A stretch of 64,000 bases of DNA from Streptomyces nigra (GCF_003074055.1 NZ_CP029043.1:7494501-7558500); one strand, 5' to 3'; numbered from the stretch's first letter, positions 53,864 through 62,046 are shown. Notes: generated from the letters alone by a model not told the origin. Program-made: numbers and translations.

Positions 53864-55159
53864 ATGCGCGATCGCTCCCTGCCCGGCCGGCGCCACTTCC
53901 TCGCCGGTGCCACCGCCGTCGTACTGATCCTCACCGCCGCGCCCGCGGCCCAGGCGACCGTCCGCGCCGGCAGCGCACCGCGGACGGGTTCCCTGGTCCT
54001 GATCGGCGGCGGGCTCGCGCCCGACAACACGCAGGTGTACGGCGAGATCATCGAGCGGGCCGGCGGATCCCGCGCCCGCATCGGCGTCCTCACCGCCGCG
54101 TCCGTCCCCGAGAGCCAGGACCCGCACGCCGACGACCCCGAGAAGTGCAGCAACTCCGCCTGCAACGGTGCCTATTACGCCGGACTGTTCAGGAAGCACG
54201 GTGCGGCCGACGCAGATTGGATCCCCGTCGACCTGGACCACATCGCCAACGCCGACTCGGACGCCGTGGTCGACCAGGTCAACTCCATGACCGGGTTCTT
54301 CTTCGGCGGTGGCGACCAGTACCGCTACGTCACCACCCTCCTGCACGGCGCCCGGCACACCGATTCCAAGGTGCTCGCCGCCATCCGCGCCAAGCTCGCC
54401 GACGGCGCGGTCGTCGCCGGCACCTCCGCGGGCGCACAGATCGCCGCCGGCCCCGACATGGTCACCGGCGGTGAGTCCTACCGGGCGCTGCGGGACGGCA
54501 GCGCCCCCGGCTACTTCGACGACGGGACCCGGCTCGGCCACCTCCCCGAAGGCGGATTCGGCTTCCTGCGCTCCGGCCTCGTCGACACCCACACCGGCGC
54601 CTACGGCAGGGAGGGCCGGGCGCTGCGCCTGGCCGCGGACACCGGGCACGACCGCGTCTACGCCCTGCAGGAGAACAGCGCGCTCGTCGTCGACAACCCG
54701 GGAACGCTCCACGAGACCACGACCGTCCTCGGCAGCAACGGCGTGGGCGTCCTCGACCTGCGCGACGCCCGCGCCCGCACCACACCCGACGGCTGGACCC
54801 TCGCCCGCGCCCGCTACACCCACCTCACCGACGGCGACCGCTACGACGCCCACCGCTGGTCCGCTCAGCCGGCCCCCGGCAAGCGCCCCCTGATCGCCCG
54901 CACGACGTCCCCCGTGCCGGCCAACGACGACGTCTTCCACTCGCCCGACAACCCCGCAGGGGTCCCCTACTCCTTCCTGAGCACGGCCCAGGCACTCGCC
55001 GAGACCAGGAACCAGCGCACCGCCACGGCCACCACCTACGAGAACAAGCCCCGCTTCACCGTCACCTTCACCAAGCAACCCGGCTTCGCGGCCTGGACCA
55101 GCGACGGCACCACGGCGCGGACGCTCGTCGGACTGCGTATCGACGTCGCACCCCGGTGA
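53864..55159 (+). CDS. Secreted cyanophycinase-like peptidase (S51)
   Basis: A 431-residue protein. The N-terminus GRRHFLAGATAVVLILTAAPAAQA is a twin-arginine-like signal peptide, so it acts outside the cell. The S51 core contains LVLIGGGLAPDN, TGFFFGGGDQYRYV and the nucleophile elbow AGTSAGAQIA (Ser 188). Cyanophycinases are serine peptidases that cut multi-L-arginyl-poly-aspartate to beta-Asp-Arg. ATG 53864 follows CAAGGAGA. It lies 82 bp after the M20 peptidase. The neighbourhood suggests extracellular degradation, uptake and intracellular hydrolysis of a poly-amino-acid; that pathway is inference. Confidence 0.88.
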   Translation: MRDRSLPGRRHFLAGATAVVLILTAAPAAQATVRAGSAPRTGSLVLIGGGLAPDNTQVYGEIIERAGGSRARIGVLTAASVPESQDPHADDPEKCSNSACNGAYYAGLFRKHGAADADWIPVDLDHIANADSDAVVDQVNSMTGFFFGGGDQYRYVTTLLHGARHTDSKVLAAIRAKLADGAVVAGTSAGAQIAAGPDMVTGGESYRALRDGSAPGYFDDGTRLGHLPEGGFGFLRSGLVDTHTGAYGREGRALRLAADTGHDRVYALQENSALVVDNPGTLHETTTVLGSNGVGVLDLRDARARTTPDGWTLARARYTHLTDGDRYDAHRWSAQPAPGKRPLIARTTSPVPANDDVFHSPDNPAGVPYSFLSTAQALAETRNQRTATATTYENKPRFTVTFTKQPGFAAWTSDGTTARTLVGLRIDVAPR

Positions 55160-55279
55160 CGTGCCGACTCCAGCCCGCGCTCGGCGGCCCGGACCGGCAG
55201 GTGCCTGCGGCCGGTCCCGGCCGCCCCTGCGGGCATTAGGCTCGGCACCGGCGCACCGCATGATCCGAAAGGAGCCCTC

Positions 55280-56143
55280 ATGGCCTCCGGCACACTTGCC
55301 GACGACATCCGGCTCAAGCTGGGTACCCTCAGCCCCGCCGAGCGGAAGGTCGCGAGGGTGCTGCTGGCCGCCTACCCCGCCGCCGGTTTCGAGACCGTCG
55401 CCACCATCGCCGAACGCGCCTCCGTCAGCGCCCCCACCGTGCTGCGCTTCGCCGCTCGCCTCGGCTACAGCGGATTCCCCGAGTTCCAGGCCGCCCTGCG
55501 CGCCGAGCTGGACCAGCGCAACGCCTCGCCGCTGTCGCTGTACGAGGACGCGGAGGACACCTCGGGCGACGACTCCGCGGCAGGCCTCATGGCCCGCAGC
55601 AGCAAGCTGTTCACCACCGCCGTCGCCCAGACCCTGGCGGAGACTCCGCCGCACGACCTGGAGCGGGCCGTGGCGCTGCTGTCCGATCCCAAGCGGCGGA
55701 TCACCCTGGTCGGAGGCCGGTTCACGCACCTGCTCGCGCAATACCTCGGCCTGCACCTGATGCAACTGCGCGACGACGTCCACGTCCTGCCCGAACGCGA
55801 CGTGGAACGGGCCGCCGCCCTCGCCCGGCTGGGCCGCCGCGACGTCCTCGTCGTCTTCGACTACCGGCGCTACGAGGCCGACAAGGTGGCCCTCGCCCAG
55901 CTCACCCAGGAACGCGGCGGCAAGGTCGTCGTCTTCACCGACGCCTGGCTCTCACCCACCAGCGCCCACGCCGAGGTCGTCCTGCCCAGCCGGGTCACGA
56001 CCCCGTCCCCCTACGACAGCCTGGTGCCGACGCTCGCCGTCATCGAGACGGTCGTCGCCGGTCTCCTCACCACCCTCGGCGACGAGGCGCACCAGCACAT
56101 GCGGCAGACCGAGGACGTCGCCCGCCGCGCCGGGCTGGTGTGA
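55280..56143 (+). CDS. RpiR/MurR-family transcriptional regulator with SIS domain
   Basis: A 287-residue regulator. N-terminal HTH_6: LSPAERKVARVLLAAYPAAGFETVATIAERASVSAPTVLRFAARLGYSGFPEFQAALRAEL. The C-terminal SIS domain (~120-270) contains ITLVGGRFTHLLAQYLGLHL and DVLVVFDYRRYEAD. AAAGGAG precedes ATG 55280. Same direction as, and 120 bp after, the cyanophycinase gene; related transporter/peptidase clusters often carry an RpiR controller. The SIS ligand is unknown here. Confidence 0.9.
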   Translation: MASGTLADDIRLKLGTLSPAERKVARVLLAAYPAAGFETVATIAERASVSAPTVLRFAARLGYSGFPEFQAALRAELDQRNASPLSLYEDAEDTSGDDSAAGLMARSSKLFTTAVAQTLAETPPHDLERAVALLSDPKRRITLVGGRFTHLLAQYLGLHLMQLRDDVHVLPERDVERAAALARLGRRDVLVVFDYRRYEADKVALAQLTQERGGKVVVFTDAWLSPTSAHAEVVLPSRVTTPSPYDSLVPTLAVIETVVAGLLTTLGDEAHQHMRQTEDVARRAGLV

Positions 56144-56360
56144 CCGGGAGGGATCAGGCCGGCAGCATCCCGCTCAGGGAAAGCGCCTCAGGTCGAGCCC
56201 TGCCGGGCCGCCCGACAGCGGGGGCGGCAGCCACCGTCACGGATATCGCGACACACCGGGGCTCGGTCTTCGAAGCTCCCCCTTGCATACGCTTGAAATG
56301 ACGCGAGCCGACAAGAGCCACGACCGACCGGGTTCGGTTGCCGCGGAGCCGTCCTGCCCG

Positions 56361-57251
56361 TCACATGCCGCTGAGAACACGGTCGAGTGCGGCCCGGCCT
56401 GCGGGTCCCCAGTGGGGCTTGCCGCCGGGAAGCCCCCGGTCTCCGTTCTGGCCCATGAGCATGAGAAAGAGACTCTTCATCGCGGCCAGTCCGCGGGCGC
56501 GCCGGATCGCTGCCTCGTCCGCATGGGCGTATGTGTCGAAGAACGACGCGGCCGTGCCCGCGGGGAGCAGCACCCATCCGGCGGCGAGGTCCCAGGCCGG
56601 GTCGCCGGCGCACAGGGCGCCGAAGTCGACGATGCCCGCAAGCGTGCCGTCGGTGACGACGACGTTGGCGGGATGCAGGTCACCGTGCACCCAGACCGGC
56701 GGCCCCTGCCACTCGGGGGCCGCAACGGCGTCGTCCCAGACGGCCCGGACCTCGTCGGCGACAGCGCCGGGGACGACGGCGTCGAAGAAGTGGTCGAAGC
56801 TGTCCGTGCATGTCTTGAGGTGCGTGCCGAAGCCTGGGCCGATCGGCGCCTCGGCGGGTGCCTCCACGTGGAGCGCTCGGAGAAAGCCCGCCAGTGCGCG
56901 GGCCGCGTGGGAGCCACGGCTGATCGAACCGTGGTCGAGGGGCTCGCCCGGAACCCACGTCATGACGGTCCAGTGCTTGGGGTAGCGTTCGGACGGTTCG
57001 CCGAACCGCACCGGTGTCGGTACCGGGAGCGGAAGACGTGGGGCCAGCACGGGCAGCCACCGTCGCTCCCTGAGCTGGAACTCCGGAGTGGGGTCCATGC
57101 GCTGGACGCGCACGGCCAACTCGTCCCCGAGGCGCCACATTTGATTGCCCCAGCCGCCCGGCACCTCCCGAATGGGCAGCTCCGCAAGGTCAGGATGTTG
57201 GTCCTGCAGCAGATCGCGCACCACGTCCGCGGTGATTTCGGTGTCGGTCAT
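56361..57251 (-). CDS. Aminoglycoside phosphotransferase (APH)-family kinase
   Basis: A 296-residue protein-kinase-like fold. VRDLLQDQHPDLAELPI, N-lobe WRLGDELAVRVQRMD, catalytic loop VWVHGDLHPANVVV (H-G-D-x-x-x-x-N) and metal-binding Asp in GIVDFGALCAGDPAWDLAA are all present. Members phosphorylate aminoglycosides, macrolides, choline or other small hydroxyl compounds; substrate cannot be assigned. ATG 57251 was chosen over GTG 57260. A 13-bp palindrome lies ~40 bp upstream. Transcribed toward the RpiR gene, convergent. Confidence 0.87.
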   Translation of the reverse strand: MTDTEITADVVRDLLQDQHPDLAELPIREVPGGWGNQMWRLGDELAVRVQRMDPTPEFQLRERRWLPVLAPRLPLPVPTPVRFGEPSERYPKHWTVMTWVPGEPLDHGSISRGSHAARALAGFLRALHVEAPAEAPIGPGFGTHLKTCTDSFDHFFDAVVPGAVADEVRAVWDDAVAAPEWQGPPVWVHGDLHPANVVVTDGTLAGIVDFGALCAGDPAWDLAAGWVLLPAGTAASFFDTYAHADEAAIRRARGLAAMKSLFLMLMGQNGDRGLPGGKPHWGPAGRAALDRVLSGM

Positions 57252-57290
57252 GCGAAGCACAGTACTGACGCCGCGCGGAGAACGGCCGCA

Positions 57291-57319
57291 GCCGGTGAAG
57301 CGGCGACCGCTTCACCGGC
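57291..57319. promoter_or_regulatory. Perfect 13-bp inverted repeat upstream of the phosphotransferase gene
   Basis: GCCGGTGAAGCGG and its exact complement flank a 3-nt centre (CGA). It lies 40 bp before the leftward start codon and 70 bp before the transposase remnant. It could be an operator or an end-hairpin of the lost IS element. Confidence 0.5.
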
Positions 57320-57387
57320 GGGGGAGGGGGTCAGTTGTCGACTCCGGCTTCCCATGCGCGTCGGCGCAGTATGTGCTCGCTGAAGAG

Positions 57388-57859
57388 GTGTCGGCACCGG
57401 TCGAGCAGTTCACCACCAAGATTCACCTGGCCTGCCGGCAAGGCCAACGGCCGCCGTCCTTGCTCGTCACCGCAGGTCAGCGTGGTGACAGTCCTCAGTT
57501 CACCGCCGTCCTGGAAGGCATCCGAGTACCGCACTGGCCCCGGCCTTCCCCGTGTCCGTCCGCTGCGTGTGCGGGGCGACAAGGCGTACTCCTCTCGCAC
57601 CAACCGGGCCTACCTGCGAAAGCGGGAAATCCGGTGCGCGATCCCGGAGCCCGCCGACCAGGCTGCCAACCGTAAACGGCGAGGGAAGGCCGGCGGGCGG
57701 CCTCCGGCCTTCGACCGTGAGGACTACAAGGCCAGGCACGCGGTCTAATGCGGGATCAACCGGCTCAAGCGCAACCGGGCGGTCGCCACTCCCTTCGACA
57801 AACTCGCGGTCCGCTTCGAAGCGACCGTCCTGATCGCGGCCATCGGCGAGGGGTTATGA
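57388..57859 (+). pseudogene. IS5-family DDE transposase remnant
   Basis: Only the C-terminal half remains. The first frame reads QFTTKIHLACRQGQRPPSLLVTAGQRGDSPQF. After a frameshift near 57525 it continues RPLRVRGDKAYSSRTNRAYLRKREIRCAIPEPADQ, then GGRPPAFDREDYKARHAV and a TAA (57746). The same frame goes on INRLKRNRAVATPFDKLAVRFEA to TGA 57859. These motifs are those of IS5-group transposases in Streptomyces. Several lesions show that it is inactive. No terminal repeats were found. Confidence 0.85.
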
Positions 57860-57931
57860 CCGGTCCGAGGCGTCGTCTGCGCATGTCACGCTGGCTGCAA
57901 TCAGGGTGAACAGGGCGAGGGGAAAGCAACG

Positions 57932-58261
57932 ATGGGGGCTCAGTACTACGGCGCCGACAGCGAGAACGGCGACCGCATCGACGACCCCTCCGAGGACGCG
58001 CTGTTCATGCTGATCAGCGACCTTAACGACTCCGACAACACCTTCGTGGTCGTCCAGCCCGACGAGGACGACGCTGCCTGGTTCACCTCAGTGGCCGTCC
58101 TGAACGAAGGCGGACTTGAGATCGTCCGCCGTGACACCACCCGCAACGAGCACGAGGTCACCACGGCGACCAGCATCAACGACATCGCCCACGACCTCAC
58201 CATCTGGATGGCCGCCCGCGACATCCCCGGACAGCCAACCAAGCAGGTCAGCAAGTTCTGA
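57932..58261 (+). CDS. Small acidic protein of unknown function
   Basis: A 109-residue acidic protein (DDPSEDALFMLISDLNDSDNTFVVVQPDEDDAAWF..., ending SKF) with an alternating alpha/beta pattern and no signal peptide. GAGGGGAAAGC precedes ATG 57932. Codon bias fits a real gene. I do not recognise the family; small acidic proteins with a central WF and beta-strand pattern are sometimes immunity proteins of polymorphic toxins, but no toxin lies next to it. It is just downstream of the transposase remnant. Confidence 0.65.
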   Translation: MGAQYYGADSENGDRIDDPSEDALFMLISDLNDSDNTFVVVQPDEDDAAWFTSVAVLNEGGLEIVRRDTTRNEHEVTTATSINDIAHDLTIWMAARDIPGQPTKQVSKF

Positions 58262-58459
58262 AACACGGTCCAGGAGCTCTCGGATGGTGGGGAGGCCGCG
58301 CGGGCGGACCGTGACGGCCTCCTCATCGCACATGGCTGGACGCATCCATTGAGGGGCTTCGGCCGACGAGCCGGAGACGGGCGTGCGCTGTGGGCGAGGC
58401 GAGGTGGAGGACGACGGCTGACGTTCCGAGCGGCGGAATGTCGACCGCTACGGCGGCTG

Positions 58460-58786
58460 TCACTTCCGGGTCGTGCCGGAGTCCCCACCCATCGATTCCT
58501 GGTAGGCATCCGCGTAGGTGGGGGAGTCCTTGATCAGGTCGTCGCAGAACGCGGCGACGTCGGAGCCGACGAGTTCCAGAACTCCCTTGCCCCCGGCGAC
58601 GCCCTCCTCGAAGAAGTCGACGATGCCGGGGAGGAGGGATTCGTCGAGCAGACTGACCGGCCCGACCTTGAACAGGTACTTCTGCATCTCCTTGTAGACG
58701 ATCTGATAGTCCGGCGGGAGTGCCTTGACCCTGGCCAGGTGCGCCCGCCACTGCTTCTTGCCTTCGACGATGTCCTGGATGCTCAC
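58460..58786 (-). CDS. DUF1048 family protein (second copy of the operon)
   Basis: A 108-residue helical protein: KKQWRAHLARVKALPPDYQIVYKEMQKYLFKVG is the DUF1048 signature. GTG 58786 lies one base after the preceding stop (TGACGTG), so it is coupled with the first DUF1048 gene. DUF1048 proteins accompany PadR regulators in Gram-positive bacteria; function unknown, possibly a ligand-binding or membrane-interacting partner. Confidence 0.85.
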   Translation of the reverse strand: MSIQDIVEGKKQWRAHLARVKALPPDYQIVYKEMQKYLFKVGPVSLLDESLLPGIVDFFEEGVAGGKGVLELVGSDVAAFCDDLIKDSPTYADAYQESMGGDSGTTRK

Positions 58787-58787
58787 G

Positions 58788-59144
58788 TCAGCCTCCCAGC
58801 CGGCTCAATTTCCTCGCGACGTTCCTGTTCAACTGCTCGCGCCACCGGTCGCGATAGGTCCGTGCCTCTGCTCCGCCGGCCAGCGCGGCACAGAAGCCTT
58901 GGATGTCCTCCCCGAGCACCTCATCGACGCTCTGCCCATCCGCCGCAGCTACTTCGAGCAGCCCTAGGGCGGCGTCGAGGAGAGGCATCAGGTTGCGGCC
59001 GCTGAAGTCCCCATAGGGCAAGAGGTGGGTGACGACCTGCTCCCACGCCGCCCGGTGGTCGTCCGGCAGGACCTCGGCCCGGGCCTCGAACACCTTCCAT
59101 TCCCTGGTGAGATCGCTGCCGGTGACCTTCTCCCAGAAGTTCAT
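58788..59144 (-). CDS. DUF1048 family protein (first copy)
   Basis: A 118-residue helical protein beginning MNFWEKVTGSDLTREWKVFEARAEVLPDDHRAAWEQVVTHLLPYG, the DUF1048 pattern with a Trp-rich start. ATG 59144 overlaps the padR stop (ATGA). About one third of positions appear shared with the downstream copy, so the pair arose by duplication. Likely controlled by the PadR regulator. Confidence 0.85.
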   Translation of the reverse strand: MNFWEKVTGSDLTREWKVFEARAEVLPDDHRAAWEQVVTHLLPYGDFSGRNLMPLLDAALGLLEVAAADGQSVDEVLGEDIQGFCAALAGGAEARTYRDRWREQLNRNVARKLSRLGG

Positions 59145-59467
59145 CTCCCGCCCTCCTTGAGCCTGTTGATGCGTGATGAGAGGTACTGCCATTTCGCCCA
59201 GAACCTCTCGAGCTCCTCGCGCCCGGCGTCGTTGAGCGCATAGAACTTGCGCGGTGGACCGACCCCCGAGGGGCGCTTCGTCACCTGGACGAGCCTGTTC
59301 CTCTCCAGCCGCAGCAGGATCGTGTACACGGTGCCCTCGATGACGTCGGTGAACCCGAGGTCGTTCAGCCGGCGGGTGATGGCATACCCGTAGGTCTCCT
59401 CGCTGCCGATGATCTCGAGCACGCACCCTTCGAGCGTGCCCTTCAACATCTCTGTCAGGTCGTCCAC
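59141..59467 (-). CDS. PadR-family transcriptional regulator
   Basis: A 108-residue PadR winged helix: LKGTLEGCVLEIIGSEETYGYAITRRLNDLGFTDVIEGTVYTILLRLERNRLVQVTKRPSGVGPPRKFYALNDAGREELERFW. The 'EGTVYTILLRLE' recognition segment and 'GPPRKFY' wing are typical. It leads an operon with two DUF1048 genes. A 30-bp dyad starts 36 bp upstream of its start codon (59503-59532), suggesting autorepression. Confidence 0.93.
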   Translation of the reverse strand: MDDLTEMLKGTLEGCVLEIIGSEETYGYAITRRLNDLGFTDVIEGTVYTILLRLERNRLVQVTKRPSGVGPPRKFYALNDAGREELERFWAKWQYLSSRINRLKEGGR

Positions 59468-59502
59468 CGCCGGGTACCACTCCTCAACCCTGCCGGTACT
59501 AC

Positions 59503-59532
59503 GTGATACCGGGTACCGCTATACGGTATCAC
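59503..59532. promoter_or_regulatory. Candidate PadR operator upstream of padR
   Basis: A perfect inverted repeat GTGATACCG...CGGTATCAC with a 12-bp centre lies 36 bp before the padR start codon (59467). PadR proteins bind such dyads at their own promoters. The symmetric TATAC-like core could overlap a -10. Confidence 0.65.
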
Positions 59533-59756
59533 CGACTAGCGGAACGGCAACGTCTCCGGTGGGCGCAATCCCACGCCTGTGGACCCGGGTTGGGATCGGG
59601 ACCCACCCGCGGCCTCATGCCGCGGATCCGCGAGCACGCGAAAACCCCGGCTGGACGGAGGAGGCCGGCCAGGGGCTGTCGGCCGGTGGCGTGCGGAGGG
59701 CGGTCGCCTCTCGGCGGAAGGCTCCATGGGGCTCCAGCCGGACGATCGTCCCCGTT

Positions 59757-59885
59757 CGAGGTAGTCGGCGACCAGGGCGGCGAAGGCGTCCGGGGTGGCC
59801 AGGCGGACCCCGAGACCTTCCACCTTGGCTCGCTTCGACCCCGCGCCATCTCCGGCTACGGCGGCGCTGCGACCGGGTGAGCAGG
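59757..59885 (-). pseudogene. BRCT-like domain fragment
   Basis: On the minus strand the segment AAVAGDGAGSKRAKVEGLGVRLATPDAFAALVADYL matches the end of a BRCT domain as found at the C-terminus of NAD-dependent DNA ligases or BRCT exonucleases. No preceding ligase or nuclease domain is present, so it is a fragment. The surrounding 59533-60148 has no other gene. Confidence 0.45.
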
Positions 59886-60148
59886 GCGCAGACGGTGCCA
59901 CGTGGTGGCGGACGACGGCCCAGGGGCGCGCATCGAGGCATGCGCTCGGCCGCCACAGATCTTCGTTGAATGCATGTGCGTTCACGAGTGCGCGGGCAAC
60001 CGGTACGTCGAACGGGGCGGCTGTGCCCCTGAAGCTCCTTGCCCGATCCTCGCCCACCCGGCCCCGTGCCGCCGCTCCTCGCCGTAGGACGGAGGAGAGC
60101 ACACAGGCAATGGATCGTCCTGGCCGGCTCTCCGGGTGCCGTCAGGGT

Positions 60149-60250
60149 ATGAGTCATCCGCATCCTGAGCTGAAGGCCGCCCCTGCCCGGCCTGAAGGGG
60201 GCTGCGTGTCATCGCCCTGGGGGGCCTGGGTGAGATCGGCCGCAACATGA
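60149..60250 (+). pseudogene. N-terminal fragment of ribonuclease J
   Basis: ATG 60149 opens MSHPHPELKAAPARPEGG. After a one-base shift at G5 60197-60201 it continues LRVIALGGLGEIGRNMTV, the hallmark start of Streptomyces RNase J. The metallo-beta-lactamase domain is missing. Thus it is a ~35-residue remnant, not a working gene. The full-length gene must lie elsewhere. Confidence 0.7.
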
Positions 60251-60408
60251 CCGTCCGCGGGGCACAAAGACGTGACGATGTGGACGGTGTACCGGCTGCC
60301 GCGATGGTCCCGGCGCTGGCGGACCGATTGCCGACCAGCGCGAGAGTTGTGGCCACCCTGAGGGCGGCCTGCGCGTGACAGAACACATGCGCTGACTCGG
60401 AAAGAAAA

Positions 60409-60425
60409 ACTGTCGTGGCGACAGT
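60409..60425. promoter_or_regulatory. Palindrome ACTGTCG-TGG-CGACAGT upstream of the MerR leader
   Basis: A perfect 7-bp inverted repeat with a 3-nt centre lies in an A-rich stretch (GAAAGAAAAACTGTCG). It stands at the start of a ~400-bp leader before the MerR-type gene and may be an operator. Confidence 0.5.
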
Positions 60426-60476
60426 AGAAATCTGTGGGTTGCGGAGTTATGGTGTTGCACGTACCCAGGAGTCGAA

Positions 60477-60758
60477 GTGAGCGCGGCAGACAGGAACTGC
60501 CGCGCAGGCACGTCAAGCAAGGCGCGGCCCGCGGGCCGCGAGCATCCGCACAACAGCAGTACACCCCGTGTAGCCGAAGGTAAGGAGCGAAAGCGCCATC
60601 AGGATCGCCCGGGCGAGCGAGTCGGCCCGGGTACCGCAGACCCCGGATTGGAAGGTGGTCCCCGGTCACGCAAACGCGATCCCCGCAGCGCCGGCCTCCC
60701 AGGCGGCACTCCCTGCGGATACAGAAGCCCGGCGCGATGCGCCGGTAGATGGTGTTGA
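60477..60758 (+). CDS. Possible 93-residue leader protein
   Basis: GTG 60477 has an excellent ribosome site (AGGAG, five bases before). The product is basic and Gly/Pro/Arg-rich without a recognised fold, and codon bias is only partly coding-like. It ends ten bases before a strong hairpin. It may be a leader peptide, or the region may act as RNA. Confidence 0.2.
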   Translation: MSAADRNCRAGTSSKARPAGREHPHNSSTPRVAEGKERKRHQDRPGERVGPGTADPGLEGGPRSRKRDPRSAGLPGGTPCGYRSPARCAGRWC

Positions 60759-60764
60759 AAGCTC

Positions 60765-60797
60765 GGGGCCCGGACGCCAGGACGGCGTTCGGGCCCC
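60765..60797 (+). terminator. Strong hairpin just before the MerR-type gene
   Basis: GGGGCCCGGACGCC (60765-60778) pairs with GGCGTTCGGGCCCC (60784-60797), 14 bp with one G-U, loop AGGAC. It lies 27 bp before the next ATG, so it is either the end of an upstream transcript or an attenuator. Confidence 0.65.
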
Positions 60798-60824
60798 CCG
60801 ACGCGTCCCCGGAAGAAGAGGTCT

Positions 60825-61163
60825 ATGCACCCTGCCACATCGCGTCGTTTCGACAACCTCGACGACGACGACTACCCCGCCTACACGATGGGCCGGGCCG
60901 CCGAGATGCTCGGCACCACCCCCGCCTTCCTCCGAGCTCTCGGCGAACACCGCCTGATCACTCCTCTGCGCTCCGAAGGCGGCCACCGCCGTTACTCCCG
61001 CTACCAGCTGCGCGTCGCCGCCCGGGCTCGCGAGCTCGTCGATCAGGGCACCCCCATCGAGGCCGCCTGCCGCATCATCATCCTCGAAGACCAACTCGAA
61101 GAAGCACAGCGCATCAACGAGGAGCTGCGCGCACACGGCCACCAGCCGAAGCCCTCGGCCTGA
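60825..61163 (+). CDS. MerR-type helix-turn-helix regulator
   Basis: A 112-residue protein with the N-terminal MerR HTH: YPAYTMGRAAEMLGTTPAFLRALGEHRLITPLRSEGGHRRYSRYQLRVAARARELVDQGTPIEAACRI, followed by a coiled-coil helix EDQLEEAQRINEELRAH. No cysteine-containing effector domain is present, so it does not sense metals like classic MerR. GAAGAAGAGG precedes ATG 60825. Short MerR-like proteins of this kind are widespread in Streptomyces. The long structured leader (from ~60430) suggests post-transcriptional control. Confidence 0.88.
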   Translation: MHPATSRRFDNLDDDDYPAYTMGRAAEMLGTTPAFLRALGEHRLITPLRSEGGHRRYSRYQLRVAARARELVDQGTPIEAACRIIILEDQLEEAQRINEELRAHGHQPKPSA

Positions 61164-61806
61164 CCCCGCGGACGTAGCCGTCGCTCGTCGTGTCCGCACC
61201 GGCTTGGTGGCAGGGCGGCAGACCAGCGTCCCCTACGCGCTGATGAGCCGGACGGGCAGGCACCCGACCGGGCGGCGAAGCAGGCCGTGTACAGCGGCGA
61301 CTGCTGCAAGGATCGCGACCGGTATGGGAGGTCGCCCAGCCCTCAGCCGAGGCGAGACGCCCACGCTTGTGCATGGAATGCGAACCGCCAGGCGGCCGGA
61401 CAGCGGCGCGAGGCCGACATCCACTGGGAAACGAGGGTTTCCAGGGTTCGGGGCAGGTCCTACTGATGTTGAGGGGGACATGCGGGGCCGGCTCGACGCC
61501 GACACGCCGAGCCGGTCTGAGCCGGACCGCGAGGGCCCCGCCGGGCACGGGGAGGAGTACGCCGTGGATGTGTGACGCGTCGTCGTGAGAGGACCACAGC
61601 TGAGGCAGTGTCCTGCACGCCGGCTGTCGGTCCACCCGTCCGTGGTGCCCGCCCGTGAGGAGCAGGGCAAGATGGGAGCGGCAGGAGGATTCGGCGTCAA
61701 TTGGGCGAGGGTGGCCGGACCCTGGCCGCCAGCAGCGCCGCGAACACGACGGCCCCAGACGTCCACCAGCCGACGTGACAGCACCGTCTCGCCCGGCGGG
61801 CAACCG
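61164..61806. other. Region without recognised genes
   Basis: About 640 bp after the MerR-type gene with only short frames lacking coding bias on both strands; no IS ends or RNA genes recognised. It lies in a stretch of degraded sequence. Confidence 0.4.
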
Positions 61807-62043
61807 TCAGCCGCACGCGGCGAGCGCCGCGATCGCCGTCGCGCCCACGAGGATCCACACGGATGTCGTGAGGCCCTCAGGATGAATGGGCCGGGCGAGC
61901 TGCCTGGTCAGTACGATCCCGGCGATCAGCAGGTACTGGATCAGGCCGATGGCTCGGCTGACCGCGGCCAGTCGATGTGCAGTGCGGTCTACGCGAGTGA
62001 CGTCGCACCGATCTCTTCGCGCGGGGATCAGCCGGCTGGAAGG
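61807..62043 (-). pseudogene. Fragment of a small membrane protein
   Basis: Minus-strand frame open from about 62043 to TGA 61807 with two hydrophobic helices (AIGLIQYLLIAGIVLTRQL and SVWILVGATAIAALAACG). It has good codon bias but no start codon after the upstream stop, so it is a remnant or depends on an unusual start. No family identified. Confidence 0.4.
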
Positions 62044-62046
62044 GCA

